A program made the translations under genes and the position numbers. A stretch of 64,000 bases of DNA from Pycnopodia helianthoides (Eukaryota > Echinodermata > Asteroidea > Forcipulatida > Asteriidae). The stretch is from assembly GCA_032158295.1 (NCBI GenBank), contig CM063250.1, positions 4,947,001 to 5,011,000 of the forward strand. The letters are read 5' to 3'. Positions 25,601 through 32,000 of the stretch are shown here, piece after piece. The notes below the pieces were generated by a model. The model made no database searches. It saw only the letters and a list, made by a program, of their open reading frames with translations, and was not told the origin of the DNA. Numbering within the stretch: position 1 is the stretch's first letter; the number at the start of each line of letters is the position of its first letter.

Positions 25601-28483
25601 ATTTCTCACAAGGCTTCAGGCATGCAGCCTTTCTCAGGCATTTGAAAGCACACAATATGCAACAAGGGTGTTTTATCTGTCATTATTTTCTTGCAACTTC
25701 GATGACCAATTGGGCCAAACTTTCATAGGTTTGTTATTTTATGTATTATGGATGGGATAAACCAAGTGAAGATACTAGTCTTTGACAATTACAAAAAGTA
25801 TATCCTGCCTTCAAAGCTATGCAAGAACACGGTGTGCCTTTCAACAATGAATGGCATCTGATACCTTCCAAATTTTCAAATACGTACTGTTAAAATTGTT
25901 TTAGAAAATGTTAACTTGATGTGGAAATAGGAGCCTCAGACAAGCCACTGATTATTAACTATTGAAAAATAAAAATAATGAATAAATAAACAAAATAAAA
26001 ATGGTTATAGGTTCAATCCGACAGCTGTCTGGTTATAAAGTCGTAGTACCGATTCTCTCGACTCGAATACTTCCCTCCAAAAATGCCAAGTTGAGGAAAC
26101 GGCACTTGACGACCTCACAGGTTAAAGACACTGGACACCTTTGGTAATTGTCAAAGACTAGTCTTCTCACTTGGTGTATCTCAACATATGCACAAAATAA
26201 CAGACCTGTGAAAATTTGAACTCAATTGGTAGTCGAAGCTGCGAGATAATAATGGAAGAAAAAAACACCCTTGTCACACGAAGTTGTGTGCTTTCAGATG
26301 CTTGATTTTCAGATGCTTGAGTTCGAGACCTCACGCGTGAGGTCTCAAAATATTTTTATGAGAAATTACTTCTTTCTCAAAAACTACGTTACTTCAGAGG
26401 GAGCCGTTTCTCACAATGTTTTATACTATCAACAGCTCTCCATTGCTCGTTACCAAGTAAGTTTTTATGCTAACAATTATTTTGAGTTATTACCAATAGT
26501 GCCCAGTGCCTTTAACGACTGTCGCAATTGAAAAAAAACTCAGATAAATACTATAGGGCCTACGTGCTCGAAATCTCCCTGATAAATCGTTCCTCAGTGT
26601 TTCGCTGACGTTGTTCATCGAGTTTGCTGATTTATTTTACAGATTGTTTGATGTGTATAACATTGAAAAATAGGGTATAGCCTAAGGGTTAGAATTAGGG
26701 TTAGAAATAGGATTTGGACGATTGTAATTCACCCACTTATTGTAAACTACTGTATGACAGTAGACTGTTGTTGGTTTCACCTCCATGGTTTCCATTTATA
26801 GTTTGCCCCACCACCAATTTTAATGGTCCTGCATTATAATTCACTTTCCTTAAAGCAGGCCACCGCGGTGTTCTGTTTTAATGTGATTGTGTTCATTCAT
26901 GGGCCGGGAGGGGGAGGGGGTTTATTTAGTCTTGGAGATCAACTTAGACCCGAGACTCCACGACTATAATAAAAGCATGGCCACTGGTCTTGAATAAAAC
27001 TAGGTACAGTCTATAGGATCAAAGGTCAACGGAGTGGTTGTCAATTGCCGTGGGTGGGTTGTTTCGGATGGCATGAAGGTCATTTGGTCGCATTCGGCTC
27101 ATATATGAGGAAGGAGTAAAAGATCGCAGACCATTGTAATGACATTGTTAGTCCGAGTTTATTCAGACCCTCCGAAACCGAAACACACAAATGGATTTGG
27201 TTATGGTTTGTGCATGTGGTAGCGTGCAGTATGCCTACGCGGTGGATCGTGGAATATGATCAACACGAAGGTCTTGAAACAAGATAACCCAAAACAAAAC
27301 GTGCGTGAAATGTGTCAACCATTGAGGATGTTAACCCCGATGGCTCGCCGCTTATGTCCGGTTTCCTCTGAAGTAAAATACCACAACCCAAAACATATTT
27401 CAACATACCTTCAAAGGGTTCATTCAAACAATTTTTTTTTTCTGTGCATTTCTCCTGCCCTGATTGGGTTCAGACAATCTAACTTTGCGACCAAAACTTT
27501 GAGGGTTTTTAAAAAGAAAACAAACAAATTTATTACTTGCAGACATCTGCATACATCAAATAGTAATGATCTGGCATTGCGGAGACGCCATGTACATGTA
27601 CATAACACTCTCTCTGCAAGTTGTGGCGATTCTGAAAGGAACTGGTGGTTTTAAAACTCGACGTTTCGATCACTATGCTCTGATTGTCTTCAAGAGAATG
27701 ACTCTTTTGCTGTATGAAATAAATATGGTACTACAGATCAAGGGATAGACGGACTATAGACACCGATGTGTGTAAAGTGGATCATCACCTCACCTGGTTA
27801 CCGAACACCCCCAGTGCACAGGCCGTCGAGACCTCCTTCGCTCCAAACCAAGTCGCAGCCACGTGAGCCGGCATGCCCAAGATGAATACCTGGGCAACTG
27901 AACACACGGCCTGCCCAAGGAAGGCAAGACCAAACGTCTCAGGGGTTGCCCCTGCGTAGCGAAGCCATGCCCCGGCGCAGTTGAGACTCGCCCCGAGCAC
28001 ACCGATGACTTTCAGTCCTCCCTCGTACTGCTCCAAGAGCCACGTAGCCGGCCATATCAACGGGATATACGCCAGCATGTAGATCATCGACAGCCAGTCT
28101 ACGGCTAGATAACCCACCGAATAAAAATCCCTGATTACGTTACCAATGATGGAATATTGAATCCACTGTGCAGCGTTTGTCATTGACACCAGACAGAAGA
28201 CGGCTAGCATGAACCATCGCCTCTTGTAGACTCGGGGTTCTACGGCGGGTAACGGTGACTTGGGAGATGCGGGCAGTTCGGTCCCAGCGTCCAACCGCAC
28301 CCCCTTCTGCACTTCGATGTTTCGTGGGACACCCTCGGGGTGCTCTTTTCCATTCATGGCGCCTCCTGCGTGTCTCAGGTCATCACCTGGGACGTCGTCT
28401 TGGAGCATCTTCGTACCTTCTTCACGCGTGCCGACAGGCCTGTGCTCGGCTCCATCTTCGCTCACGCTGCCTCCATGCGCCAT
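7539..28483 (-). CDS. FLVCR1/2-like: FLVCR1/2-type MFS transporter, complete ten-exon coding region (528 aa)
   Basis: Host solute transporter of the major facilitator superfamily. The vertebrate relatives FLVCR1 and FLVCR2 move choline and ethanolamine across membranes and have been linked to heme export; the name comes from use of FLVCR1 as a retroviral receptor. Coding exons on the minus strand are 28483-27794, 24624-24492, 21276-21139, 20565-20498, 19835-19732, 15231-15121, 12906-12801, 10203-10092, 8631-8591 and 7622-7539. All have AG/GT borders, and the phases add up to 1,587 bp (528 codons plus stop), close to human FLVCR2. The cytoplasmic N-terminus of about 88 residues is rich in Gly, Glu and Asp. 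TM1 starts near residue 89 with the family signature QWIQYS (W107). The segment [12 protein letters not shown] (194-205) and the pair [12 protein letters not shown] (211-222) are hallmark motifs. TM7 carries [11 protein letters not shown] with Y328. W107 and Y328 align by spacing with the aromatic pair reported to hold choline in FLVCR1/2. The start ATG has G at -3 and G at +4. FLVCR1 and FLVCR2 cannot be told apart here. Confidence 0.93.
7623..8590 (-). other. FLVCR-like intron 9
   Basis: Contains a stretch rich in CGAGTA/GAGTA motifs (about 7700-7860) and a tRNA-derived SINE (8195-8476). No other coding signal is seen. Confidence 0.6.
8195..8476 (-). mobile_element. tRNA-derived SINE with (AAT)n tail
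   Basis: On the minus strand a tRNA-like head starts at 8476. It has an A-box-like TGGTTTAGTGCATCGGACTC and a B box GGTTCGAATCC (complement of 8408-8418). The body reads CTTGTGCAAGACACTAAAC, then ATCACCCAAGGGGTAAATG and GGTACCTG. The end carries CCCAGGGGGTAATAATAATC. Such bodies and tails are typical of deuterostome SINEs. The head would not fold as a functional tRNA because it lacks a normal acceptor end. Confidence 0.75.
8591..8631 (-). CDS. FLVCR1/2-like: FLVCR-like coding exon 9 (41-bp microexon)
   Basis: 41 bp, acceptor TTTTTCTGCAG, donor GTGAGTATTT. With the carried base it gives [14 protein letters not shown] (488-501), which matches the family's end of TM12 and the first cytoplasmic residues (IKSDLRR-type). 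Phase goes in at 1 and out at 0. It is too short for simple gene finders. Confidence 0.9.
9172..9554 (+). mobile_element. Family A TTAA-flanked MITE, copy 1
   Basis: A 383-bp element with terminal inverted repeats AGGAACATTACAGAATTG at the left and the reverse complement (with GTAAAG for GTAATG) at the right. TTAA lies on both sides (9168-9171, 9555-9558). There is no coding capacity. TTAA target duplication is characteristic of piggyBac-type transposition, so this looks like a non-autonomous piggyBac-like element. Confidence 0.85.
9559..10045 (+). mobile_element. Family H foldback element, copy 1
   Basis: The ends are inverted copies: CCAAGGCTAAATTCAGTTTTG near 9569 and CAAAACTTAATTTGACCTTGG near 10040. 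Internal parts (TCTCTAACCTCACG / TGAGGTTAGGGA) are also inverted. It abuts family A copy 1 and shares its TTAA. It contains one TGACGTCA. Confidence 0.7.
10092..10203 (-). CDS. FLVCR1/2-like: FLVCR-like coding exon 8 (TM11-12)
   Basis: 112 bp, acceptor AACCTGGACAG, donor GTAAGTCAAC. It encodes [20 protein letters not shown] followed by [17 protein letters not shown] (451-487). It leaves with one base. Repeat family H ends about 46 bp left of the donor. Confidence 0.94.
10255..11100 (+). repeat. Irregular tandem repeat, roughly 100-150 bp units
   Basis: The phrases AAATTAAAACAATCATGTTTAG, GGTAGATTGGTGTCAAAGGC and GTAAACAATGGATTTCTACTGG recur about six to eight times with partial units dropped out. 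The array stays inside intron 7. Confidence 0.75.
11100..11225. repeat. Poly-G / GGGGGCA low-complexity element
   Basis: Two runs of ten or more G separated by CAA, followed by CATAGACATAATTTTGG. Similar G-run ends occur at 939, 6304, 6388 and 13685, suggesting ends of one widespread repeat type. Confidence 0.5.
11936..12075 (+). repeat. Interspersed repeat shared with 13014-13137
   Basis: Starts CCGCAGACTGCCAAATAGTG and runs through CTTACAGGGCCCAATTTAAT to GTTGGTACATGTGACA. The copy at 13014-13137 is roughly 90% identical by eye. The GGGCCCAATTT(C)AT end is typical of echinoderm foldback elements. Confidence 0.7.
12225..12420. mobile_element. Foldback element with TTCATAGAGCTG / AGGCTTAATGAA ends
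   Basis: The left end GGTCCAAATTCATAGAGCTG and the right end GTGCTTAACAGGCTTAATGAA are roughly inverted. It is related to the element at 2825-3015. Confidence 0.5.
12438..12665. mobile_element. Foldback family E, degraded copy
   Basis: Shares AAACTTGC.GGTACAACC at the left, CAGTATACTCTGCTC in the core and GGCTCTTCTCAGAGCC and TGCAAGTTTACT at the right with the near-perfect copy at 19398-19643, with many substitutions. Confidence 0.7.
12801..12906 (-). CDS. FLVCR1/2-like: FLVCR-like coding exon 7 (TM10-11 signature)
   Basis: 106 bp, acceptor ATACGGGGTAG, donor GTAGGGGA. It encodes [20 protein letters not shown] then [15 protein letters not shown] (416-450). MTGYLPxGFEFAxExTxPExEGTSSGxLNASAQ is the most diagnostic stretch of the FLVCR family. 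It leaves in phase 0. Confidence 0.96.
13014..13240 (+). repeat. Second copy of the 11936 repeat plus a GAGCTGCTTAAGCAG foldback fragment
   Basis: CCGCAGACTGCCAAATAGTG to GGTACATGTGACAT matches 11936-12075. It is followed by TTTCATAGAGCTGCTTAAGC and a second GGTACATGTGACATTG. Confidence 0.65.
13268..13765. repeat. Element bounded by GCGGCGGCACC and GCGCCGTCGCT with poly-G/C runs
   Basis: Left end GTCAGCGGCGGCACC, right end ATTAGCGCCGTCGCTGC, roughly inverted. The inside has GGGGGGGCAAG-type runs at the left and CCCCCCCATT runs at the right. A short-lived ORF through it has no protein-like character. Confidence 0.5.
14010..14072 (+). repeat. LINE/SINE-like 3' tail
   Basis: ACTGCTTGGGCATACTGTGTG..AAGAAATGTAATAAATAAATA resembles the conserved 3' ends of many marine invertebrate retroposons, with a simple-repeat terminus. 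Confidence 0.45.
15121..15231 (-). CDS. FLVCR1/2-like: FLVCR-like coding exon 6 (TM9 and TM10 start)
   Basis: 111 bp, acceptor CTCTTGCTACAG, donor GTAAGTTG. It encodes [20 protein letters not shown], a short loop, and [11 protein letters not shown] (379-414). It enters with two bases carried over and leaves with two. A family A repeat begins 52 bp to the right. Confidence 0.92.
15284..15661 (+). mobile_element. Family A TTAA-flanked MITE, copy 2
   Basis: 378 bp with TTAA at 15280-15283 and 15662-15665. Terminal inverted repeats AGGAACATTACAGAATT(A/G)G. Same internal order as copy 1, including CGCTCACTGAGCG. Confidence 0.9.
16085..16436 (-). mobile_element. Family B element, partial copy
   Basis: Matches 17740-18094 from CCCAACATATGCATAAAATAA to the terminal CCACTGCCTTTGAAG. 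The left TTAA end is missing. It contains a 15-bp perfect stem (CTGAGAAAGGCTTCA, 16231-16264). Confidence 0.7.
16438..17281 (+). mobile_element. Family H element, copy 2, split by an insertion
   Basis: Left end AGAGGGGCTCCAAGGTCAAA matches 9559 onward. Right end CATCACAAAACTTAATTTCA and CCTTGGAGCCC, next to TTAA (17282-17285), is the inverted end. Foldback D sits inside at 16853-17229. Confidence 0.75.
16853..17229. mobile_element. Foldback element D (377 bp, long hairpin), TTAA-flanked
   Basis: Flanked by TTAA at 16849-16852 and 17230-17233. Left AGGTACACGTTGCCTTGGAT and right GATTCAAGGCAACGTTACCT are inverted. The arms of about 180 bp match almost throughout, e.g. CCTCGAAATTGCGTGGTTTTCC against GGAAAACCACGCAATTTCGAGG, around a short centre AGTCAAAAGACT. 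No coding capacity. Confidence 0.85.
17740..18094 (+). mobile_element. Family B TTAA-flanked MITE, copy 1
   Basis: 355 bp. TTAA lies at 17736-17739 and 18095-18098. Left terminus AGGCAGGATATACTTTAGGA; right terminus TACCAAAAGTATGCCT is its approximate inverse. Confidence 0.8.
18396..18746 (+). mobile_element. Family A MITE, copy 3, lacking the right terminal repeat
   Basis: TTAA 18392-18395 and a normal left end. The copy stops after TTTTACAAGTTTTTTTC, about 25-30 bp short of the usual right end, and is followed directly by TTAA (18747-18750) and unrelated AGGTGGGGGATATGAC. Confidence 0.85.
18917..19080 (+). repeat. Repeat K copy 1 (CGCGGCTA...CGCCATT)
   Basis: Shares CACGCGGCTA, CGCCATT, GCCGCGT.., AAAATACGCAC / AAAATGCGCAC and CATTGACT(T/C)CCAAAA in the same order with 21393-21575. 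Confidence 0.6.
19398..19643. mobile_element. Foldback family E, near-perfect inverted repeat
   Basis: Two arms of about 110 bp are almost identical inverted copies, from TAAATAAATAGTAAACTTG inward through GGCTCTGAAAAGAGCCGGTT to GACGTTTCGAGCAGTATACT. They flank a loop of about 15 bp (TTTTCTCCTGAAGAA). It reads nearly the same in both directions, which is why it yields matching open frames on both strands. Confidence 0.9.
19732..19835 (-). CDS. FLVCR1/2-like: FLVCR-like coding exon 5 (TM8)
   Basis: 104 bp, acceptor TTTATTTCCAG, donor GTAAGTAAAC. It encodes [20 protein letters not shown] and then [14 protein letters not shown] (344-377), the usual AGxIGL and GxWLDxTxTY motifs of the second MFS half. 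A foldback element ends only 88 bp away, at 19643. Confidence 0.94.
19836..20497 (-). other. FLVCR-like intron 4
   Basis: Carries two retroposon-like 3' tails on the plus strand: GCGCAATATAAATGTCCGTT with (ATT)n at 20045-20092, and GGAAAATAAACCTGAACCTG at 20373-20400. No coding signal. Confidence 0.5.
20030..20095 (+). repeat. LINE/SINE 3' tail with (ATT)n
   Basis: TTGTAATGCGCAGTAGATTG, GCGCAATATAAATGTCCG, then TTATTATTATTAT. The GCGC..ATATAAATG-(ATT)n form is a widespread retroposon tail. Confidence 0.5.
20498..20565 (-). CDS. FLVCR1/2-like: FLVCR-like coding exon 4 (TM7)
   Basis: 68 bp, acceptor TTTTTGCAG, donor GTGAGTTTT. It encodes [20 protein letters not shown] (322 on). Tyr328 sits at the position of the ligand-contacting tyrosine of TM7 in vertebrate FLVCRs (family knowledge; not tested here). 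It leaves in phase 0. Confidence 0.93.
20566..21138 (-). other. FLVCR-like intron 3
   Basis: No recognised element. GAATTAGATAAAAAGCC-type phrases recur (TCTCGGTGAATTAGATAA near 20735 and CAGTGAATTATCTAAAAG near 20637, each with the CAGTTACTTATTxGTATCTC phrase), a short local duplication. Confidence 0.4.
21139..21276 (-). CDS. FLVCR1/2-like: FLVCR-like coding exon 3 (central cytoplasmic loop into TM7)
   Basis: 138 bp, acceptor TGATCTTGCAG, donor GTGAGACA. Read in phase 1 it gives [13 protein letters not shown] (276 on), a Ser/Thr/Arg-rich loop, then [12 protein letters not shown] and FMLLVVTYG. This matches the family layout of a KPP-x-PPS loop followed by a conserved amphipathic stretch and TM7. 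The protein frame is easily missed because the wider open frame on this strand is offset from it. Confidence 0.9.
21393..21575 (+). repeat. Repeat K copy 2
   Basis: TACCCCTTGCGCCAACATTA, CACGCGGCTA, GCCGCGTCACTTAAAATGCG match 18917-19080 in order, with about 70-75% identity by eye. Confidence 0.6.
22070..22265 (-). mobile_element. tRNA-derived SINE
   Basis: The minus strand has a tRNA-like head TTGAGTCAGTGGTTTC (A box) and GGTTCAAATCCCACC (B box, complement of about 22206-22220). It is followed by GTGTGGATTGGGTCTTCAGT and GCGTGGGTTTTCCTCC, a common invertebrate SINE/LINE tail phrase. Head and spacing support the SINE call over a functional tRNA gene. Confidence 0.65.
22355..22520 (+). repeat. 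Repeat J copy 2
   Basis: CTGTGACATCACA, CAGAGCCACAGAGTCTGGAC, TTCCTGCAGGCGC, ATATATCAACTTTTGATATG match 5340-5500 in order. Confidence 0.65.
23040..23168. repeat. Foldback with 30-bp GC-rich arms
   Basis: GGGCCTTTTTCCCAAACCTC and GGCTTGGGCTCC at the left face GGAGCCCAAGCC and GAGGTTTGGAAAAGGCCC at the right. The loop is about 70 bp. One arm has one extra base. Confidence 0.75.
24492..24624 (-). CDS. FLVCR1/2-like: FLVCR-like coding exon 2 (residues 231-274 plus one base)
   Basis: 133 bp between a TTTCTACTGCAG acceptor and a GTGAGTTG donor. It encodes [18 protein letters not shown] and then a hydrophobic helix. The GFxxPPxLVPN segment is a strong FLVCR marker (TM5-6 region). It enters in phase 0 and leaves with one base. 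Confidence 0.94.
24705..25090 (+). repeat. Repeat C copy 1
   Basis: Shares CATGTTTTGTGT, CAAACCTGTGAA, TTGTGTGAGTCAG, TTTCAGCATGTA and ACACATTGTCCTTAATTT in order with 30636-30850. Ends TACCTTTAAAAG. Confidence 0.65.
25457..25810 (-). mobile_element. Family B TTAA MITE, copy 2
   Basis: TTAA at 25453-25456, then AGGCAGTGGATACTTTTGGT. The right end reads AAAAAGTATATCCTGCC with a TTCA in place of TTAA. Orientation is opposite to 17740-18094. Confidence 0.8.
26126..26511 (+). mobile_element. Family B TTAA MITE, copy 3 (divergent subfamily)
   Basis: TTAA at 26122-26125 and 26512-26515; ends AGACACTGGACACCTTTGGT and ACCAATAGTGCCCAGTGCCT. It carries a perfect 22-bp palindrome centred on ACGCGT at 26325-26346. 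Confidence 0.85.
27794..28483 (-). CDS. FLVCR1/2-like: FLVCR-like coding exon 1 (residues 1-230)
   Basis: Holds the start codon, the long charged N-terminal tail, and roughly TM1 to TM5. It is 690 bp long and ends in phase 0 after GNQ at a CAG/GTGAGG donor. The GC content is clearly higher than in the flanking introns. In the other direction an acceptor-like CCGCAG lies at 28527-28532, so this exon probably begins at 28526 with 43 bases of 5' UTR. Confidence 0.95.
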
Positions 28484-29420
28484 GACAGCTGACTAGTGAT
28501 TATGCAGCGGTCGTCTGAACGCGGGGCTGCGGATGGAAGAGAAATAATCACTTAAACATTAGCACTCAGAATACACTATACACGCTCCCGTCAGGCTTGA
28601 CCCGTCTTCACCGTAAACTCTTGTAATAAATACTGGTCGATAATGACATGACCCAGTGAGCAATACCGCATCACGTGCCTATTACGCACGCGGTGGAGGA
28701 AAAATGTTAATGATGACCTTGATTTGCATCCGATGAAGTATTGTTCTTCCTCGAGCAACAAACTTTGTTTTTATAAATATGTCTGTATCCGTATTTTCTG
28801 TAATTTATTGCTTAGAGGAGAAGGTTTATTCCTACCGTTTGTATATTTATTTTGCTGAAAGTTGCACGGAATAATTTCGATGACAGTTCTATTACAATTT
28901 TGTTTCTCTGATTAAAATTTGTACACGGGATGCTGCCGTTTCAAAACGAACAACACACCAAACTTTGGCATAGTGCCACAGACAATGCACACATTACCAT
29001 CCACGTCACATGCAAACTTGTTCGTGCATGTCTGACGGATGTGAAATCAGGTCGGGATCCGACAACGATTTCATTTTGACAGTTTTTATTTAACTACCAA
29101 TAATCAGTGTCGTGCAACGCCTTCAATAAATAAAAGCTATTCAAATCTACAGTTATCGGTTACCCAACGCCACAAATCGTACCTAGCACCTTATGGCGGT
29201 GTGTATAAAAAAAAAACAATAAAAGAATGATTGTGAAAAGTTCTGCTGTCGTTTAAACTAAGCTGATGCTTCTGAAAAATGTGTGTACTCACCTATTCGA
29301 GTAACAGGGATACATGACCTACTTGGTTAGTTTTTAGATTTTTAAATGCAGGCAAAATAAGGTGAAGTATTTATCTGTAAAATCATGTCTTTGATAAGTT
29401 CAGACGGCAACATTCCCCAC
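28484..29420 (-). promoter_or_regulatory. Likely 5' UTR and leader intron of the FLVCR-like gene
   Basis: Exon 1 has an acceptor-like tract (TTTCTCTTCCATCCGCAG) ending at 28527, 44 bp before the ATG. The best upstream donor on the same strand is AATAG/GTGAGTACA at 29292, so a noncoding first exon may start at 29293 and run right. No TATA box was identified beside it. Splice-site reading only; transcript evidence would decide. Confidence 0.4.
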
Positions 29421-29574
29421 CTTACCTTACCTTATAGGGTTAAAGAAAAAAGATTCCTCACAACTTGTGATGATGTCAAGTTTTAATTGGGTGTTAAATA
29501 CAAACGATTACAAGAAAATATCGGCAACATTGCGTCTTATTTATTGAAAAGTAAATTTTAAATAATGGACACAC

Positions 29575-29790
29575 TTCGGTCTGTCTATACTGCTTGTGGA
29601 CAAATCGTTGCCACACTCACACACAGACTGCTGCTCCCGCGAGACTCCTGCTCTCGTGACTGCAGACCTATTTGCAGTAATTATAGTCGGGAGCCAGCAG
29701 TCTCGCGAGAGCATTGATAGTCGCGCTGAGAGCAGTGATAGTTGCGTGAGAGCCGATATCGCGAACGACTTGTCCACGAGTCTACAGTCT
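29575..29790. repeat. Imperfect foldback with CTGCTGCTCCCGCGAGACT-type arms
   Basis: TTGTGGACAAATCGTTGC at the left and GCGAACGACTTGTCCACGAG at the right are inverted; internal GACTGCTGCTCCCGCGAGAC faces GGGAGCCAGCAGTCTCGCGA. The open frames across it on both strands are shadows of the symmetry. Confidence 0.65.
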
Positions 29791-30159
29791 GGTCACGCTC
29801 GCTGGTCTAAAAAACTGCCGATCCATGAATGGATGCACATGGATTATTTTTCCGGTATGCATTGCAAACGTTTGTTCGCCAGCATAACCAGCATAATGAA
29901 TTATTTAGATCATCCCCCTCATCCCCGCCGTACAACAACACACAATCATTGAAGCATCAATACAAGTCTGAAAGCCGGACCCCGTCCCCCATGTCACCCT
30001 CGGTGACAGAGATGGCCTGGGTACGTAGGCAAAAGAGGCTGTTCCAAGGACACACCATGGACATCACACGTAATCGATCAAAATGGCGGAGCCGGTTTGT
30101 TTATTGAGCCTGGTTTCATCTCAGTGGCGTAAACCCAATGAGATCAAACAATGCGCGAA

Positions 30160-30390
30160 TGAAGGGTTGGGTGCCCCCAAGGATGCACCCCACTAAATCA
30201 ACTTATACTCTCTGCTCAATTTGATATGGGGAGACCCTAGGCCCGTCGAGTTATTCTCCCTCCGAATAAAAACACCCCTACGCACAGGTGTGGTTTTCAA
30301 AACGTCCGAGCATCAATCTTCAAAAAATGTCCCTAAACCTCTCAGCAAATAGGACCATTTATTTCAGGGCCTTTTCATCCAAAATACCTC
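30160..30390 (+). repeat. Repeat M copy 1
   Basis: CTCTGCTCAATTTG, CCCGTCGAGTTATTC, CTCTCAGCAAATAGGACCAT and CAGGGCC occur in inverted order and orientation at 35383-35555. Confidence 0.6.
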
Positions 30391-30635
30391 AAGTTGGAAG
30401 TCAACAACCCCCAGGTCGCAATTGGGCAATTTTTTGGGTACACTGACACACTTACTGGGGATCTCAATTTTTTTTTAATGAGGTCGACGCTCTGTTTTCT
30501 CCTTATTTTGTGGGGTGCCCCAAAATGAGAGCGAACAATACGCTTGGGTGGGTACATTATGATAGCCCCCCCACCATTATGCCTTTGCCCCGCTGTGCTT
30601 GCCCCTCCCCTCTGATGAAAGTCTCTGTTTTTTCA

Positions 30636-30781
30636 TGTTTTGTGTAACTAACCAATGAAATAACAAACCTGTGAAGATTTGAATTTTGGCTTAAAATTAT
30701 TTGTTGTGTGAGTCAGAAAAATAGTTTTCAAAAAAAGCATGCATAACTTTCAGCATGTACGTATACATGCGTGTGAACACA
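30636..30781 (+). repeat. Repeat C copy 2 (partial)
   Basis: TCATGTTTTGTGT, AACAAACCTGTGAAGA, TTGTGTGAGTCAG and TTTCAGCATGTA match repeat C at 24750 onward. It runs into the 618-bp tandem duplication. Confidence 0.6.
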
Positions 30782-31164
30782 TTGTCCTTAATTTTGGTTT
30801 TAACAACCGGAATCAGCTGTTGTGTTTTTTTTAATAGGTTTTCTATTCAACTATAACGATTCCTCCCACCTGTGTATATATAATCTGGAATATAATATAC
30901 AGAATATATAATCTGGTATTCTCGACGTAAACGCTAAATTAATTCAATTTCCATTGGTTTGAATATTGAGAGTTTCACGAGGACACTTTCCTAACGATAA
31001 AAATGATCGCCAAAGAAAGCAGATATCGATAAACAAGGAACATTGCAAGCTTTAAAGAAAAAAAACCCTAAAACATATATAGGAAATAAAATGCAGCAAC
31101 TACACACCGCAACATTGTTTACAACTCGACACAAAATATCAACGACAAAACACCCTAAAGACTA

Positions 31165-31380
31165 TCCGGGTCAGACTTGACCCTGATTCATCACAGGGGG
31201 CCTAACCATTTCTGGGTCAGGCTGCAGGCTGACCCAGAAACTTGTTTAAAGATGGGATTTTATCTCGGATTCTGCGTCAGTTTGATGGTCTTTTTGACAC
31301 AGATTCCGGATCATGCTGACCCAGAAATGAGTCAGGCCCAACGGCACCTGGAATCCGAGTCAATTCTGAACCGTTTAGAG
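31165..31380 (+). mobile_element. Family G element (CCGGGTCAGA... ends), copy 1
   Basis: Left end CCGGGTCAGACTTGACCCTG, right end GAATCCGAGTCAATTCTGAA, approximately inverted. The inside is built of repeated GGGTCAG / CTGACCC / TTCTGGGTCA phrases. Duplicated at 31784-32000 as part of the 618-bp duplication. Confidence 0.65.
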
Positions 31381-31783
31381 TGTAATAACAATTTAATATT
31401 TGTCCTTAATTTTGGTTTTAACAACCGGAATCAGCTGTTGTTGTTTTTTTAATAGGTTTTCTATTCAACTATAACAATTCCTCCCACCTGTGTATATATA
31501 ATCTGGAATATAATATACAGAATATATAATCTGGTATTCTCGACGTAAACGCTAAATTAATTCAATTTCCATTGGTTTGAATATTGAGAGTTTCACGAGG
31601 ACACTTTCCTAACGATAAAAATGATCGCCAAAGAAAGCAGATATCGATAAACAAGGAACATTGCAAGCTTTAAAGAAAAAAAAACCCTAAAACATATATA
31701 GGAAATAAAATGCAGCAACTACACACCGCAACATTGTTTACAACTCGACACAAAATATCAACGACAAAACACCCTAAAGACTA

Positions 31784-32000
31784 TCCGGGTCAGACTTGAC
31801 CCTGTTTCATCACAGGGGGCCTAACAATTTCTGGGTCAGGCTTCAGGCTGACCCAGAAACTTGTTTAAAGATGGGATTTTATCTCGGATTCTGCGTCAGT
31901 TTGACGGTCGTTTTGACACAGATTCCGGATCATGCTGACCCAGAAATGAGTCAGGCCCAACGGCACCTGGAATCCGAGTCAATTCTGAACCGTTTAGAGT
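31784..32000 (+). mobile_element. Family G element, copy 2
   Basis: Same element carried in the second unit of the tandem duplication, with four or five substitutions. A C/A homopolymer tract (32030-32060) follows. Confidence 0.65.

Larger units (their letters stand above)
24625..27793 (-). other. FLVCR-like intron 1
   Basis: Contains repeat C (24705-25090), family B copies at 25457-25810 and 26126-26511, and a foldback-E-like core (27640-27710). It also has one NBRE-type octamer AAAGGTCA (27021-27028), which is not above chance. Confidence 0.55.

Noticed and set aside
27021..27028. NBRE (AAAGGTCA) linking NR4A to FLVCR regulation
   Set aside because: The octamer and its complement occur at about the chance rate (also 5347, 34902, 39068), so there is no case for a specific link.
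28255..28496. Plus-strand frames opposite FLVCR exon 1
   Set aside because: Antisense shadows of a well-supported coding exon.
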